Positions 36,954-45,669 of a stretch of DNA of 64,000 bases are shown piece by piece. The stretch's first letter is position 1, and the number at the start of each line of letters is the position of its first letter. Both the position numbers and the translations under genes were made by a program. The notes below the pieces were generated by a model that made no database searches, had not been told where the DNA came from, and saw only the letters and a list, made by a program, of their open reading frames with translations. The stretch comes from Mycolicibacterium aichiense. Lineage in GTDB: Bacteria > Actinomycetota > Actinomycetes > Mycobacteriales > Mycobacteriaceae. The DNA lies in assembly GCF_010726245.1 (NCBI RefSeq), contig NZ_AP022561.1:992001-1056000 (forward strand). Reading direction: 5' to 3'.

Positions 36954-38692
36954 CCGGACTGCCGTTCGATCCCGACGCGCTGCGCGCCCGTTATGCGCGG
37001 GAGCGCGACATACGTTTGCGCCCTGACGGTATCGGTCAGTACGTCGAGGTGGCCGGTGATTTCGCCGGTTTCGCGTCCGACCCGTGGTCGGGTGCGCCCG
37101 AACCTCGTGAGCCGGTCACCGACGAGGTCGACGTCGCGATCATCGGCGCCGGGTTCGGCGGTCTGCTTACCGGTGCCCGGCTGCGGGAACTCGGCGTCGC
37201 CGACATCCGGCTGATCGACAAGGCGGCCGACGTCGGCGGCACCTGGTACTGGAACCGATACCCCGGCATCGCCTGCGATGTCGAGTCTTACGTCTATATG
37301 CCGCTGCTGGAGGAGGTTGGCTATCTGCCGACCGAGAAGTACGCCAAGGGTCCGGAGATCTTCGCGCATTGCCGGCGCATCGCCCAGCATTACGACCTCT
37401 ATCGCTCTGCCCTGCTGCACACCGAGGTGCGGCAGATCCGGTGGGATGAGCGCAGCGAGCGGTGGATCGTGGAGACCGATCGCGGTGATGCGATCCGCGC
37501 CCGGTTCGTATCGATGGCGAACGGTTACCTGCAGAAGCCGAAACTCCCGGGGATCCCCGGCATCACGTCGTTCGCCGGGCACACCTTCCACACCAGCCGG
37601 TGGGACTACGACTACACCGGACAAGACCTGGAACTGTTGGCCGACAAGCGGATCGGGATCATCGGCACCGGTGCGACGGCCGTGCAGTGCGTTCCGCACC
37701 TGGCGCGCGCCGCCGGTCATCTCTCGGTGTTCCAGCGCACGCCGTCATCGGTCGACGTCCGGGCCAACCGGCCCACCGACGCTCAGTGGGCCGCCACGCT
37801 GACACCCGGCTGGCAGCGGCGTCGCATCGAGAACTTCCAGCAGCTCACGGCCGGCGGTGATGCCGACGAGGACCTGGTGGCCGATGCCTGGACCAGCATC
37901 GTCAAGACGCTGCTGGTGATGCAGGATGGTGAGCTGGCGGACTTCGCGAAGATGGAGGAGGTCCGCGCCCGTGTCGACGCGATCGTGACCGATCCGGACA
38001 CCGCCGAGGCGCTCAAACCGTGGTACGGCTACTTCTGCAAGCGGCCGTGCTTTCACGACGACTACCTGGCAACGTTCAACCGGCCCAACGTGACTCTGGT
38101 CGACACCCATGGCCGCGGCGTGGAGTGCATCACCGAACGCGGTGTCGTGGCCGATGGCATCGAGCACGAACTCGACTGCCTGATCTTCGCAACGGGTTTC
38201 GAGGTCGGCACCGAGTATGCGCGGCGCACCGGGTTCGAGGTGCTCGGCCGTGACGGGATCACGTTGACCGACAAGTGGCGTGACGGCGTCCGGACGCTGC
38301 ACGGTCTGATGGTGGCCGGCTTTCCCAACCTCTTCGTCGAAAGCATCGCGCAGTCGGGCTTCACGGTGAACTTTCCCTACCTGCTCGACGTCCAGGCCAC
38401 GCATGTCGCGTGGATCATCGCCGAGGCTTTATCGCGCAACATCACCCGCGTCGAATCGACGACGGCCGCCGAGGACAGGTGGGTGGACATCGTGGTGAGC
38501 AGATCCGCCGGGACTGCTGACCGTGCCCGGAACTGCACCCCCGGGTACTACAACCGGGAAGGGCAGGCCAACGCCACCACCCGGCAGGGCAGCTTCTTCT
38601 ACGGCACCCCAACCGAATACGCCGACATCCTGGCCGCATGGCGGGAGGAGGGCACGCTCGATGGCCTTGAGATCTCTCGAGGTGCCCTCTGA
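36950..38692 (+). CDS. Baeyer-Villiger-type flavin monooxygenase (long form)
   Basis: A 580-residue flavoprotein. The first Rossmann motif is AIIGAGFGGLLTGARL, then GGTWYWNRYPGIACD, the Baeyer-Villiger fingerprint FAGHTFHTSRWDYD (about residues 205-218), and a second Rossmann motif GIIGTGATAVQ. An extra N-terminal about 55 residues and the overall length match cyclopentadecanone/phenylacetone-type BVMOs. It inserts oxygen beside a ketone using NADPH and O2 to form an ester or lactone. GTG start coupled to the ALDH; its stop overlaps the next start (TGATG). Confidence 0.93.
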   Translation: MTGLPFDPDALRARYARERDIRLRPDGIGQYVEVAGDFAGFASDPWSGAPEPREPVTDEVDVAIIGAGFGGLLTGARLRELGVADIRLIDKAADVGGTWYWNRYPGIACDVESYVYMPLLEEVGYLPTEKYAKGPEIFAHCRRIAQHYDLYRSALLHTEVRQIRWDERSERWIVETDRGDAIRARFVSMANGYLQKPKLPGIPGITSFAGHTFHTSRWDYDYTGQDLELLADKRIGIIGTGATAVQCVPHLARAAGHLSVFQRTPSSVDVRANRPTDAQWAATLTPGWQRRRIENFQQLTAGGDADEDLVADAWTSIVKTLLVMQDGELADFAKMEEVRARVDAIVTDPDTAEALKPWYGYFCKRPCFHDDYLATFNRPNVTLVDTHGRGVECITERGVVADGIEHELDCLIFATGFEVGTEYARRTGFEVLGRDGITLTDKWRDGVRTLHGLMVAGFPNLFVESIAQSGFTVNFPYLLDVQATHVAWIIAEALSRNITRVESTTAAEDRWVDIVVSRSAGTADRARNCTPGYYNREGQANATTRQGSFFYGTPTEYADILAAWREEGTLDGLEISRGAL

Positions 38693-40191
38693 TGACAGCT
38701 CGGTACCTGACGGGAAGACTGCGGGCGGCGGTGCGGCGGCGCTCACCGCGGGTGGCGATCATCGGCGCCGGGTTCGGCGGGCTGGCCGCCGCGGTGGCGT
38801 TGCGGCGCATCGGTGTCGACGACATCGCGATCATCGAACGCTGTGACGGAGTCGGCGGCACCTGGCGGCTGAACACCTATCCCGGCGCGGCGTGCGACAT
38901 CCAGAGCCACCTGTACTCGTTCTCCTTCGCCCCCAACCGGAACTGGAGCCGCACCTACGCCCGGCAGCCGGAGATCTTGGCCTACCTGGAGTCGGTGGCC
39001 AGAGAGTTCGATCTGGAACGGCACCTGCTGACCGGCACCACGGTGCGGAGCATGAGTTGGAGCGACCACGCCCAACAGTGGGATCTCGACCTCGAATCAG
39101 TCAGTACCGGGAGCGGTTTCGGGTTCTCGGCTGACGTGGTGATCAGCGCGGTGGGTCTGTTCGGTGAACCCAAGCTGCCCGACATCGACGGGTTGACGGA
39201 CTTCGGCGGCTCGATCATGCACACCGCACGCTGGGACCCGCGCGCCGACGTCACCGGCTGCCGGGTGGCCGTCATCGGCACGGGTGCCAGTGCGGTGCAG
39301 GTCGTTCCGGAACTCGCGAGGGAGGCCGGCGCAGTGACGGTCTTCCAGCGCACGCCGCCGTGGATGGTGCCCAAGGACGATCGCGCGTTCACCGCCGACG
39401 AGCTCGACCGCTTCCGTCGCATCCCCTGGGCCGGGCGCCGCGAGCGGTGGCGGCTGTGGAAGGAGCAGCACGACAACACCGCGCTGCGACTCGACGACCC
39501 CCGGGTGAGCGGTCGGCAGGGCATCGCCGAAGAGTTCCTGCGCCGCAGCGTCACCGACGACCAGCTCCGCGCGCAGCTCACCCCGGACTACCCGTTCCGC
39601 TGCAAGCGGGTACTGCTCGGCGGCGACTACTACGCCGCACTGCAGCAGGACAACGTCTCGCTGGTGGCCGAACCCATCGAGAAGGTCACCGAGGACGCGG
39701 TGTGCACCGCCTCGTCGACGACCGAGGCCGACGTCATCGTGCTGGCCACCGGATTCCAGACCAACCGTTACCTGGCCGGCATCGAGGTCACCGGCGTCGG
39801 GGGACAGTCACTACACGACCGTTGGGGCGAGGATCCCAGCGCCTACCTCGGTGCCGCGGTCAGCGGCTTCCCGAATTTCCTGATGCTGTACGGGCCCAAC
39901 ACCAATCAGGGCGGCAATTCGATCGTGTACATCCTGGAGGCGGGGGCCCGCCTGGCCGCCGGCGCGGTGGCGCGCCTGCGCCGCAAAGGCGGGACCCTGG
40001 AGGTGGACCCGGACGCCGAGCGGCGATTCAACGACGAGATCTCCGCCGAACTCGAGCAGACGGTGTGGACGCAGTGCGGCAGCTACTTCCGCTCACCGGA
40101 TGGTCGCATCGTCACGCAATGGCCCTACACCGAGATCGAATACGCCCGCCGCACACGGCGATTGAGGCGCAGCGACTGGATTCACCGGTAA
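38692..40191 (+). CDS. Baeyer-Villiger-type flavin monooxygenase (short form)
   Basis: A 499-residue flavoprotein with AIIGAGFGGLAAAVAL, GGTWRLNTYPGAACD, the BVMO fingerprint FGGSIMHTARWDPR and a second Rossmann motif AVIGTGASAVQ. It resembles EtaA/4-hydroxyacetophenone-type enzymes and differs clearly from the upstream partner, so they may act on different intermediates. ATG overlaps the upstream stop by one base. It ends 1 base before the convergent CoA-transferase gene. Confidence 0.93.
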   Translation: MTARYLTGRLRAAVRRRSPRVAIIGAGFGGLAAAVALRRIGVDDIAIIERCDGVGGTWRLNTYPGAACDIQSHLYSFSFAPNRNWSRTYARQPEILAYLESVAREFDLERHLLTGTTVRSMSWSDHAQQWDLDLESVSTGSGFGFSADVVISAVGLFGEPKLPDIDGLTDFGGSIMHTARWDPRADVTGCRVAVIGTGASAVQVVPELAREAGAVTVFQRTPPWMVPKDDRAFTADELDRFRRIPWAGRRERWRLWKEQHDNTALRLDDPRVSGRQGIAEEFLRRSVTDDQLRAQLTPDYPFRCKRVLLGGDYYAALQQDNVSLVAEPIEKVTEDAVCTASSTTEADVIVLATGFQTNRYLAGIEVTGVGGQSLHDRWGEDPSAYLGAAVSGFPNFLMLYGPNTNQGGNSIVYILEAGARLAAGAVARLRRKGGTLEVDPDAERRFNDEISAELEQTVWTQCGSYFRSPDGRIVTQWPYTEIEYARRTRRLRRSDWIHR

Positions 40192-40192
40192 G

Positions 40193-42481
40193 TCACAGTC
40201 CCAGCGGCCAGGTCCCGATCACGTCGTCGGCCTCCAGGCGGGCCAGGTCCTGATCGGTCAGGCCCAGTACGCCGCCGAAGATGTCCGCGTTGTGCTGACC
40301 CAGCAGCGGCGCCGCGTGCGCGACGAAGTGGCCGGCGACCGGCGGCCGCGGGTAGGGCAGTGGTCCGCACAACGGGTGTGACACCGTTTGGAAGAAGTCC
40401 CGTGCCTGCAGCGAGGGGTTGTCGATCACATCGGGCGGCTGCAGAACGGGTGCCGCGGGGATCCCGGCGGCGAGCAATGCCGCGACGGCCTCGTCGCGGG
40501 GCCGGGTCGCGAGCCACTCGGCGAGATGGCCGTCGATGAGGTCGCCCGCGTCGGCCGTGTAGCTCACGCCGCGAGCCCAGTTCGGTTGCCCGAGAAGCGC
40601 TGTCAGCGCGGCCCAGTCGGAGTCGTCGCGGATGCTGACCGCCGCCCACTGGTCGTACCCGGCGCAGACGTAGACGTTCTGCACCGCGCACTCGTGCCCG
40701 CGGTTGCCCCGGCGGGTCAGCAGTACACCTGCGGCGTCGTGTTCGATGATCTGCAGTGCGCTGGCGTTGAGCACCACGTCGATCATCGGCACCTCGATCA
40801 GCTGCCCCTGTCCGGTGCGCCGGCGAAACTCCAGGGCTGCGAGCGTGAGAAACGCGGCGTGCACTCCGGCCAGCGGGTCGCACGCGCCGCGCGGGGCGGT
40901 CGGCAGACCGTCGGGGTAGCCGGTGATCCAGGCCAGCCCCGCAAGCTGTTCCATTGTCATCGCGAAGCCCACTCGGTCGCGCCACGGGCCGTCCAGCCCG
41001 AACCCGGGCATGCGGACCTCGATGATCTGCTCGTTGAATTCGCGCAGTGCCTCGTAACCCAGCCCGAAGTTCTCCATCACCCGGGGGGTGAAATTCTCGA
41101 TCACCACGTCCGCATCGGCGACCATCCTGCCGAAAAGCGCTCTGCCAGCGTCGGATTCCAGATCCAAGGTCACCGAGCGCTTGCCGGAGTTGACGCCGTG
41201 GAAGACCCAGCTGTACTCCCACCACCGTTCGACGTCGGGACGGAACCCGCCGGCGAAGCGCATCCCGTCCGGGCGCTGCACCGACTCGATCTTCACCACG
41301 TCCGCACCGAGCATCGCCAGCAGATGAGTGGCGGCCGGGCCGGCCCAGAATGCGGTCAGATCCACGATGCGGACGCCGTCGAGCGGCAGCCCCGTGCCGG
41401 TGGGCTTGTTCCGCGGCGTCCAGTCGCCCGCGGTGTCACCGACAGCGGGAGGCAACGCCGGCGGCAGTGCTGGCGTACGGCTCATCCGCCACGGCGGCCC
41501 AGGCGCCCGGAACCCGGCGGGATGATCGACGAACGACTTTCGCGCGACGAAATGATCCATCCCAGATAGGGTTTCACCGTTGCCGATGGCCGCCATCGGA
41601 ATCCGGAACAGCTCGGCCAGTTCCACGATCTCCGCGACGGTGTGGGTGGCGAACCAGTCGCCGATGCGGGCCCGGATGAGGTCGCGCTGCTCCCAGCGGC
41701 CCACCTGGAAACGCAACTCGGGAACGTCGGCCAGGTCGGGGCATTCGACCATCGCGCAGAAGTCCTGCCACTGCTGGCCGGTGGCCATCGAGATGCCGAC
41801 ATAGCCGTCCTTGGCGCGCTCCACCGACGGGACCTCAGTCGAACGGCCGACGACCTCGAGAAGCATCAATTCCTTGCGCAGCCAGGAGAACACCTGCATC
41901 GAGGTGGTCATCGCTTCCAGCACCGACATGTCGAAGCTGCCGCCACCTCGGTGCGCGGCGAGCGCGAAGAACGCGGCGTAGCTGCCGGCGATGAACTCAC
42001 CCAGGTCGCCGCCGACCGCGATCGGCGGCCGTTCCGGCTCGCCCCGCGAGCCCGTCGAGCCGCACCAGGCCTGCATGGTGAATTCGGTGGCAGGCAACTC
42101 CGCCCATGGGCCACCCCAGCCGAAGTTCGACACCGTGACCACCGGTGTTGTGCAGCAAGCGATCTCGTCCGCCCCCAGGCCCATATCGGCGGCCTGCTCC
42201 GGGGTGGCGCCGAGGATGACGATGTCGGCGGAGTTCAGCAGCGCGGGGGTGACCGACGGTGTTGTGATGCTGTGCTTGCCGCCGGCCAGGAAGGAGAAGA
42301 ACGGACTGTCACCCTCGGACGCCGCGACACCCGTGGGCCGGTAGCGGCGCAGCCGATGACCGGTGGGGGGTTCGACCATCACCACCTCGGCGCCGGCGTC
42401 GCGCAGCAGTTTTCCGCAGTAGGCGGTGGCGATCCGGTCGCCGATCTCGAGCACCCGGATACCCGACAGGGGAGACGTCAC
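40193..42481 (-). CDS. fused two-domain CaiB/BaiF (class III) CoA-transferase
   Basis: A 762-residue protein with two complete class III CoA-transferase halves. Half one starts LSGIRVLEIGDRIATAYCGKLLRDAGAEV (split), half two at about residue 375 with LDGVRIVDLTAFWAGPAAT and GADVVKIE. Each contains the core segment after GxG: FDMSVLEA in the first, IEVPMIDV in the second. Such enzymes move CoA between carboxylic acids. The half with Glu instead of Asp at the expected nucleophile position may be inactive. GTG 42481 begins 8 bases after the alcohol dehydrogenase stop, so the pair is an operon that activates an acid formed from an alcohol. Confidence 0.88.
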   Translation of the reverse strand: MTSPLSGIRVLEIGDRIATAYCGKLLRDAGAEVVMVEPPTGHRLRRYRPTGVAASEGDSPFFSFLAGGKHSITTPSVTPALLNSADIVILGATPEQAADMGLGADEIACCTTPVVTVSNFGWGGPWAELPATEFTMQAWCGSTGSRGEPERPPIAVGGDLGEFIAGSYAAFFALAAHRGGGSFDMSVLEAMTTSMQVFSWLRKELMLLEVVGRSTEVPSVERAKDGYVGISMATGQQWQDFCAMVECPDLADVPELRFQVGRWEQRDLIRARIGDWFATHTVAEIVELAELFRIPMAAIGNGETLSGMDHFVARKSFVDHPAGFRAPGPPWRMSRTPALPPALPPAVGDTAGDWTPRNKPTGTGLPLDGVRIVDLTAFWAGPAATHLLAMLGADVVKIESVQRPDGMRFAGGFRPDVERWWEYSWVFHGVNSGKRSVTLDLESDAGRALFGRMVADADVVIENFTPRVMENFGLGYEALREFNEQIIEVRMPGFGLDGPWRDRVGFAMTMEQLAGLAWITGYPDGLPTAPRGACDPLAGVHAAFLTLAALEFRRRTGQGQLIEVPMIDVVLNASALQIIEHDAAGVLLTRRGNRGHECAVQNVYVCAGYDQWAAVSIRDDSDWAALTALLGQPNWARGVSYTADAGDLIDGHLAEWLATRPRDEAVAALLAAGIPAAPVLQPPDVIDNPSLQARDFFQTVSHPLCGPLPYPRPPVAGHFVAHAAPLLGQHNADIFGGVLGLTDQDLARLEADDVIGTWPLGL

Positions 42482-42489
42482 GGGCGAGC

Positions 42490-43629
42490 TCAGACGATCC
42501 CGAAGTCGACGACGCCGCGAATCAGCCGGCCCTGCATCAGGTCGTCGAACGCGTCGTTGATGTCGTCGAGACGGTAGCGGGTGGTGATCATCTCGTCGAG
42601 CAGCAGCTGACCCGCGCTGTACATGCCTGCCAGCAAGGGGATTTCGGAACGCGGGTTGCACGAGCCGAACACCGTTCCGCACAGGGTCTTGTTCATCAGG
42701 ACAAGGTCCTGGATGTCCAGGTGTACGGGCAGCGGGCCGGACGGCGCCATGCCGGTGAGCACACAGGTGCCCCCCTTGCGGGTGAGCGCCAGCGCGTCGC
42801 GCACGTCGTCACCGGTGATGTCCGACGGTGCGACGATCACACAATCCGCCATCACCCCGCGCGTCAGGTCCCGAACCAGTTCTTTCGCATCGGCCGCCCA
42901 GACCGCCGTGTGGGTCGCCCCGAAGTCGGCGGCCGACTTACGTTTGCTCTCAAGGGGATCCACCGCCACGATCGTCGTCGCACCGTTGATCCGGGCGCCC
43001 TGGATGGCGGCGGTACCGATGCCGCCGGCGCCGATCACCACCACGGTGTCACCGCCGCGCACATTCCCGCGACGGGCCGCCGAGCCGTACCCGGTTGGGA
43101 TCGCGCACGCCAACAGCGCCGCGGGCACCAGCGGGATGTCCGGGTCGATCCTGACCAGCGAATCCGCCGCGACGACAGTGTGTTCGGCGAAGGCGCCGAT
43201 CTTGGAGGTGTGGCCGACGTCGTGGCCGTCGAGGGTGTGGTGGCGAAATGTGCCGTCGGTCGGCATGCCCGGTGTCAGCACGCCGGCACCCGTGTCGCAC
43301 AGGTACTCCATGCCCGACGCGCACCAGCGGCACCGGCCGCATACCGCGACGAAGGAGGTCACCACATGGTCGCCGGGAGCCAGCCCGGTGACACCGGGGC
43401 CGACCTCGACGACCACGCCCGAACCCTCGTGACCGCCGATGGTCGGGGGACGTGACGTCGGGGCGCCAGGCGGTGACATGAAGCCGTTGCGGATGTGGTC
43501 GTCGGAATGGCACAGCCCGGCGGCGGCCATCTGCACCAGCACCTCGCCGGAGCGCGGGGGATCGAGCTCGAAATCCTCGACCGACCAGGAGCCGCCGACC
43601 TCGCGGACGATCGCGGCACGGCTTTTCAT
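42490..43629 (-). CDS. zinc-dependent NDMA-type alcohol dehydrogenase
   Basis: A 379-residue MDR alcohol dehydrogenase. Catalytic zinc ligands are in AGLCHSDDH and IGGHEGSG; the structural zinc loop is CGRCRWCASGMEYLC; the cofactor motif is VIGAGGIGTAAIQGA. The closest recalled family is the mycobacterial NDMA-dependent alcohol dehydrogenases (Rxyl_3153 type), which hold NAD tightly and are thought to use mycofactocin as electron carrier. First gene of the minus-strand pair, facing the arcA-ALDH-BVMO operon. Confidence 0.92.
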   Translation of the reverse strand: MKSRAAIVREVGGSWSVEDFELDPPRSGEVLVQMAAAGLCHSDDHIRNGFMSPPGAPTSRPPTIGGHEGSGVVVEVGPGVTGLAPGDHVVTSFVAVCGRCRWCASGMEYLCDTGAGVLTPGMPTDGTFRHHTLDGHDVGHTSKIGAFAEHTVVAADSLVRIDPDIPLVPAALLACAIPTGYGSAARRGNVRGGDTVVVIGAGGIGTAAIQGARINGATTIVAVDPLESKRKSAADFGATHTAVWAADAKELVRDLTRGVMADCVIVAPSDITGDDVRDALALTRKGGTCVLTGMAPSGPLPVHLDIQDLVLMNKTLCGTVFGSCNPRSEIPLLAGMYSAGQLLLDEMITTRYRLDDINDAFDDLMQGRLIRGVVDFGIV

Positions 43630-43719
43630 GGCTCCGACCTTACGGCGCGGCCTATTCCCGAGTTCGCGGAGAGTGAAACGGGGCGCACGCTCCGCTTAGT
43701 CGGGGTTACGTTGACAGAC

Positions 43720-44646
43720 GTGGCAATCAGACTCGGACTTCAGATCCCCAACTTCTCCTACGGCACCGGCGTCGCCGAGCTGTTTCCGACCGTGATCGCG
43801 CAGGCCCAAGAGGCCGAAGCGGCCGGGTTCGATTCCGTCTTCGTGATGGACCACCTGTATCAACTCCCCGGGCTCGGTGCGCCCGAGGAACCGATGCTGG
43901 AGGCCTACACCGCGCTGGGTGGGCTGGCGACGGCGACGAACCGGGTTCAGCTCGGCACGCTGGTCACCGGCAACACCTACCGCAACCCGGCCCTGCTGGC
44001 CAAGGAGATCACCACGCTTGACGTGATGAGCCAGGGCCGGGCCGTTCTCGGCATCGGCACCGGCTGGTTCGAGCTCGAGCACGACTCGCTGGGTTACGAG
44101 TTCGGCACCTTCACCGACCGGTTCAACAAGCTCCACGAGGCGTTGGACATCATCCTGCCGATGCTCAAGGGCGAGCGGGTGACGGTGGACGGCAAGTACT
44201 ACCAAACCAAGGAGGCGTTCGCCAACCCGCGCTTCCGCGACCACATCCCGCTGATGATCGGCGGCAGCGGCGAGAAGAAGACAATCCCGCTGGCCGCCAA
44301 GCACTTCGATCACCTGAACATCATCGCGGGCTTCGACGAACTGCCCCGCAAGGTCCAGGTGGTCAACGAGGCGTGCGAGAAGATCGGCCGCGACCCCGCC
44401 ACTCTGGAGACCAGTGTGCTCGCGATCGCGCTGATCGACGAGAACATCACTGCGGACATGATCCCGGACGAGTTCAAGCAGCAAGCCGTCTTCGGCAGCC
44501 CGGAGCAGATCGCCGACCAGATCAAGACCAAGGTGCTCGACGCCGGCGTCGACGGCGTCATCCTCTCCGCCGCGACCATCAACGGGTACCAGCCCGGCGG
44601 TGTCGCCGCTATCGGCGAACTGCTGAAGCCGCTGCTGGGTCTGTAG
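43720..44646 (+). CDS. LLM-class F420-dependent oxidoreductase
   Basis: A 308-residue luciferase-like TIM-barrel protein. It begins AIRLGLQIPNFSYG and has QLGTLVTGNTYRNPALLAKE, LGIGTGWFELEH and GSPEQIADQI, typical of the mycobacterial F420-dependent branch. It probably moves hydride between F420 and an alcohol or unsaturated substrate, not known. GTG 43720 begins the conserved strand; TTG 43711 behind CGGGG would add three residues. Confidence 0.9.
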   Translation: MAIRLGLQIPNFSYGTGVAELFPTVIAQAQEAEAAGFDSVFVMDHLYQLPGLGAPEEPMLEAYTALGGLATATNRVQLGTLVTGNTYRNPALLAKEITTLDVMSQGRAVLGIGTGWFELEHDSLGYEFGTFTDRFNKLHEALDIILPMLKGERVTVDGKYYQTKEAFANPRFRDHIPLMIGGSGEKKTIPLAAKHFDHLNIIAGFDELPRKVQVVNEACEKIGRDPATLETSVLAIALIDENITADMIPDEFKQQAVFGSPEQIADQIKTKVLDAGVDGVILSAATINGYQPGGVAAIGELLKPLLGL

Positions 44647-44697
44647 AACCTCGGCGAGATCGACACCATGGCTGTTCGTCGGCCGGAATGACGACCC

Positions 44698-45549
44698 TCA
44701 CGCAGGTCTCGGCAGTGAGAGTCGCCGGCGGGTGAAGGCGTCGTCTACGCGGTGAAGGATGTACGCGCGGCTGTGCTCCTTCACCACGCGGATGATCAGC
44801 CAGCCCATGGCCTCGAGCATGTCGTAGCGGCTGATGTCGCGAACGTGTTGGCCGCGATCGGACTGGTGGTGCGCACCCTCGTACTCCAGTCCGATCTTCG
44901 GCTCATCCCATCCGAGGTCGACGAACACCGTCGTATAGCCGTCGGACACGGAAATCTGGGTGACGGGGCAGGGGTATCCGGCGTCGATCAGCAGCAGCCG
45001 TAGCCAGGACTCCCGCGGCGACTGTGCGCCGGCGTCGATCAGGGGCACCGCGGTTCGAGCCCGTTGGATTCCTCTCGCGCCCGGGTAGCGATCGGCAAGC
45101 GATAGCACGGCGGCGGGTTCGAATCCGGTGGCCGCTGCGAGTGCGTCGAGGTTGGTGATGGCCTCGTCTCTCGGTAGGTGACGGGCAAGGTCGAGCGCGG
45201 TGCGTACTGGTGTGGTGACGGCCAAGTCGGCGAGCGGCCCGAATTCATCCGGACCGATGCGTTCCTCGCGCACGATGACGCCGGGTCGGCGTCGGCGGGC
45301 GTGTCCGATGAGTTCGACGGGGGTGGCCGGTCCGACCCACGATGCCCCATGGAGCGCGGCCGCTGCCCGGCCGGTGATGATTCCGTCCGGTACCCACAGT
45401 GCTGCCGCCCGGGTGCGGACGTCGAGCGTGCGTTCGGATCCGTTGGGGATGTACACGTCGGGATGAATCGCGGTGTAGTTCCACCGCAGCTGACCCCGCG
45501 TCAGCAGGCCACTGGCGACTGCGGTGCTCCCGATGAACGGCCTCGACAT
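44698..45549 (-). CDS. AbiEi-like / DUF559 endonuclease-fold protein
   Basis: A 283-residue protein of a large mycobacterial family. The N-terminus resembles the AbiEi antitoxin domain (GLLTRGQLRWNYTAIHPDVYI, split), and the C-terminus has a Vsr/DUF559-like PD-(D/E)XK fold: SPRESWLRLLLIDAG, FVDLGWDEPKIGLEYEG, and MGWLIIRV. The Glu, Asp and E-x-E-like acidic residues of a nuclease site are present. No toxin gene is adjacent, so it is not an obvious toxin-antitoxin pair. Function unknown. The ATG at 45549 gives a full N-terminus. Confidence 0.82.
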   Translation of the reverse strand: MSRPFIGSTAVASGLLTRGQLRWNYTAIHPDVYIPNGSERTLDVRTRAAALWVPDGIITGRAAAALHGASWVGPATPVELIGHARRRRPGVIVREERIGPDEFGPLADLAVTTPVRTALDLARHLPRDEAITNLDALAAATGFEPAAVLSLADRYPGARGIQRARTAVPLIDAGAQSPRESWLRLLLIDAGYPCPVTQISVSDGYTTVFVDLGWDEPKIGLEYEGAHHQSDRGQHVRDISRYDMLEAMGWLIIRVVKEHSRAYILHRVDDAFTRRRLSLPRPA

Positions 45550-45654
45550 GCCCGCATGCTGCGGCGCGGGATCAGAACCGACTAGTCACCATCGCGAAAA
45601 CGACACCAGGGCTGTGGAATTCTGGGAATCACGACCCTGATGTCGATCTCGAGC

Positions 45655-45663
45655 TGTGGATAA
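45655..45663. other. DnaA-box-like 9-mer TGTGGATAA (second copy)
   Basis: Same 9-mer as at 27578, again followed by CGCC, here in the 120-base gap between the DUF559-like gene and pmt, 7 bases after the pmt stop codon. No other feature was seen in this gap. Confidence 0.25.
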
Positions 45664-45669
45664 CGCCCT

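Noticed and set aside
44698-45549. A complete AbiE toxin-antitoxin system
   Set aside because: Only the AbiEi/DUF559-like protein is present; no AbiEii nucleotidyltransferase gene lies on either side.
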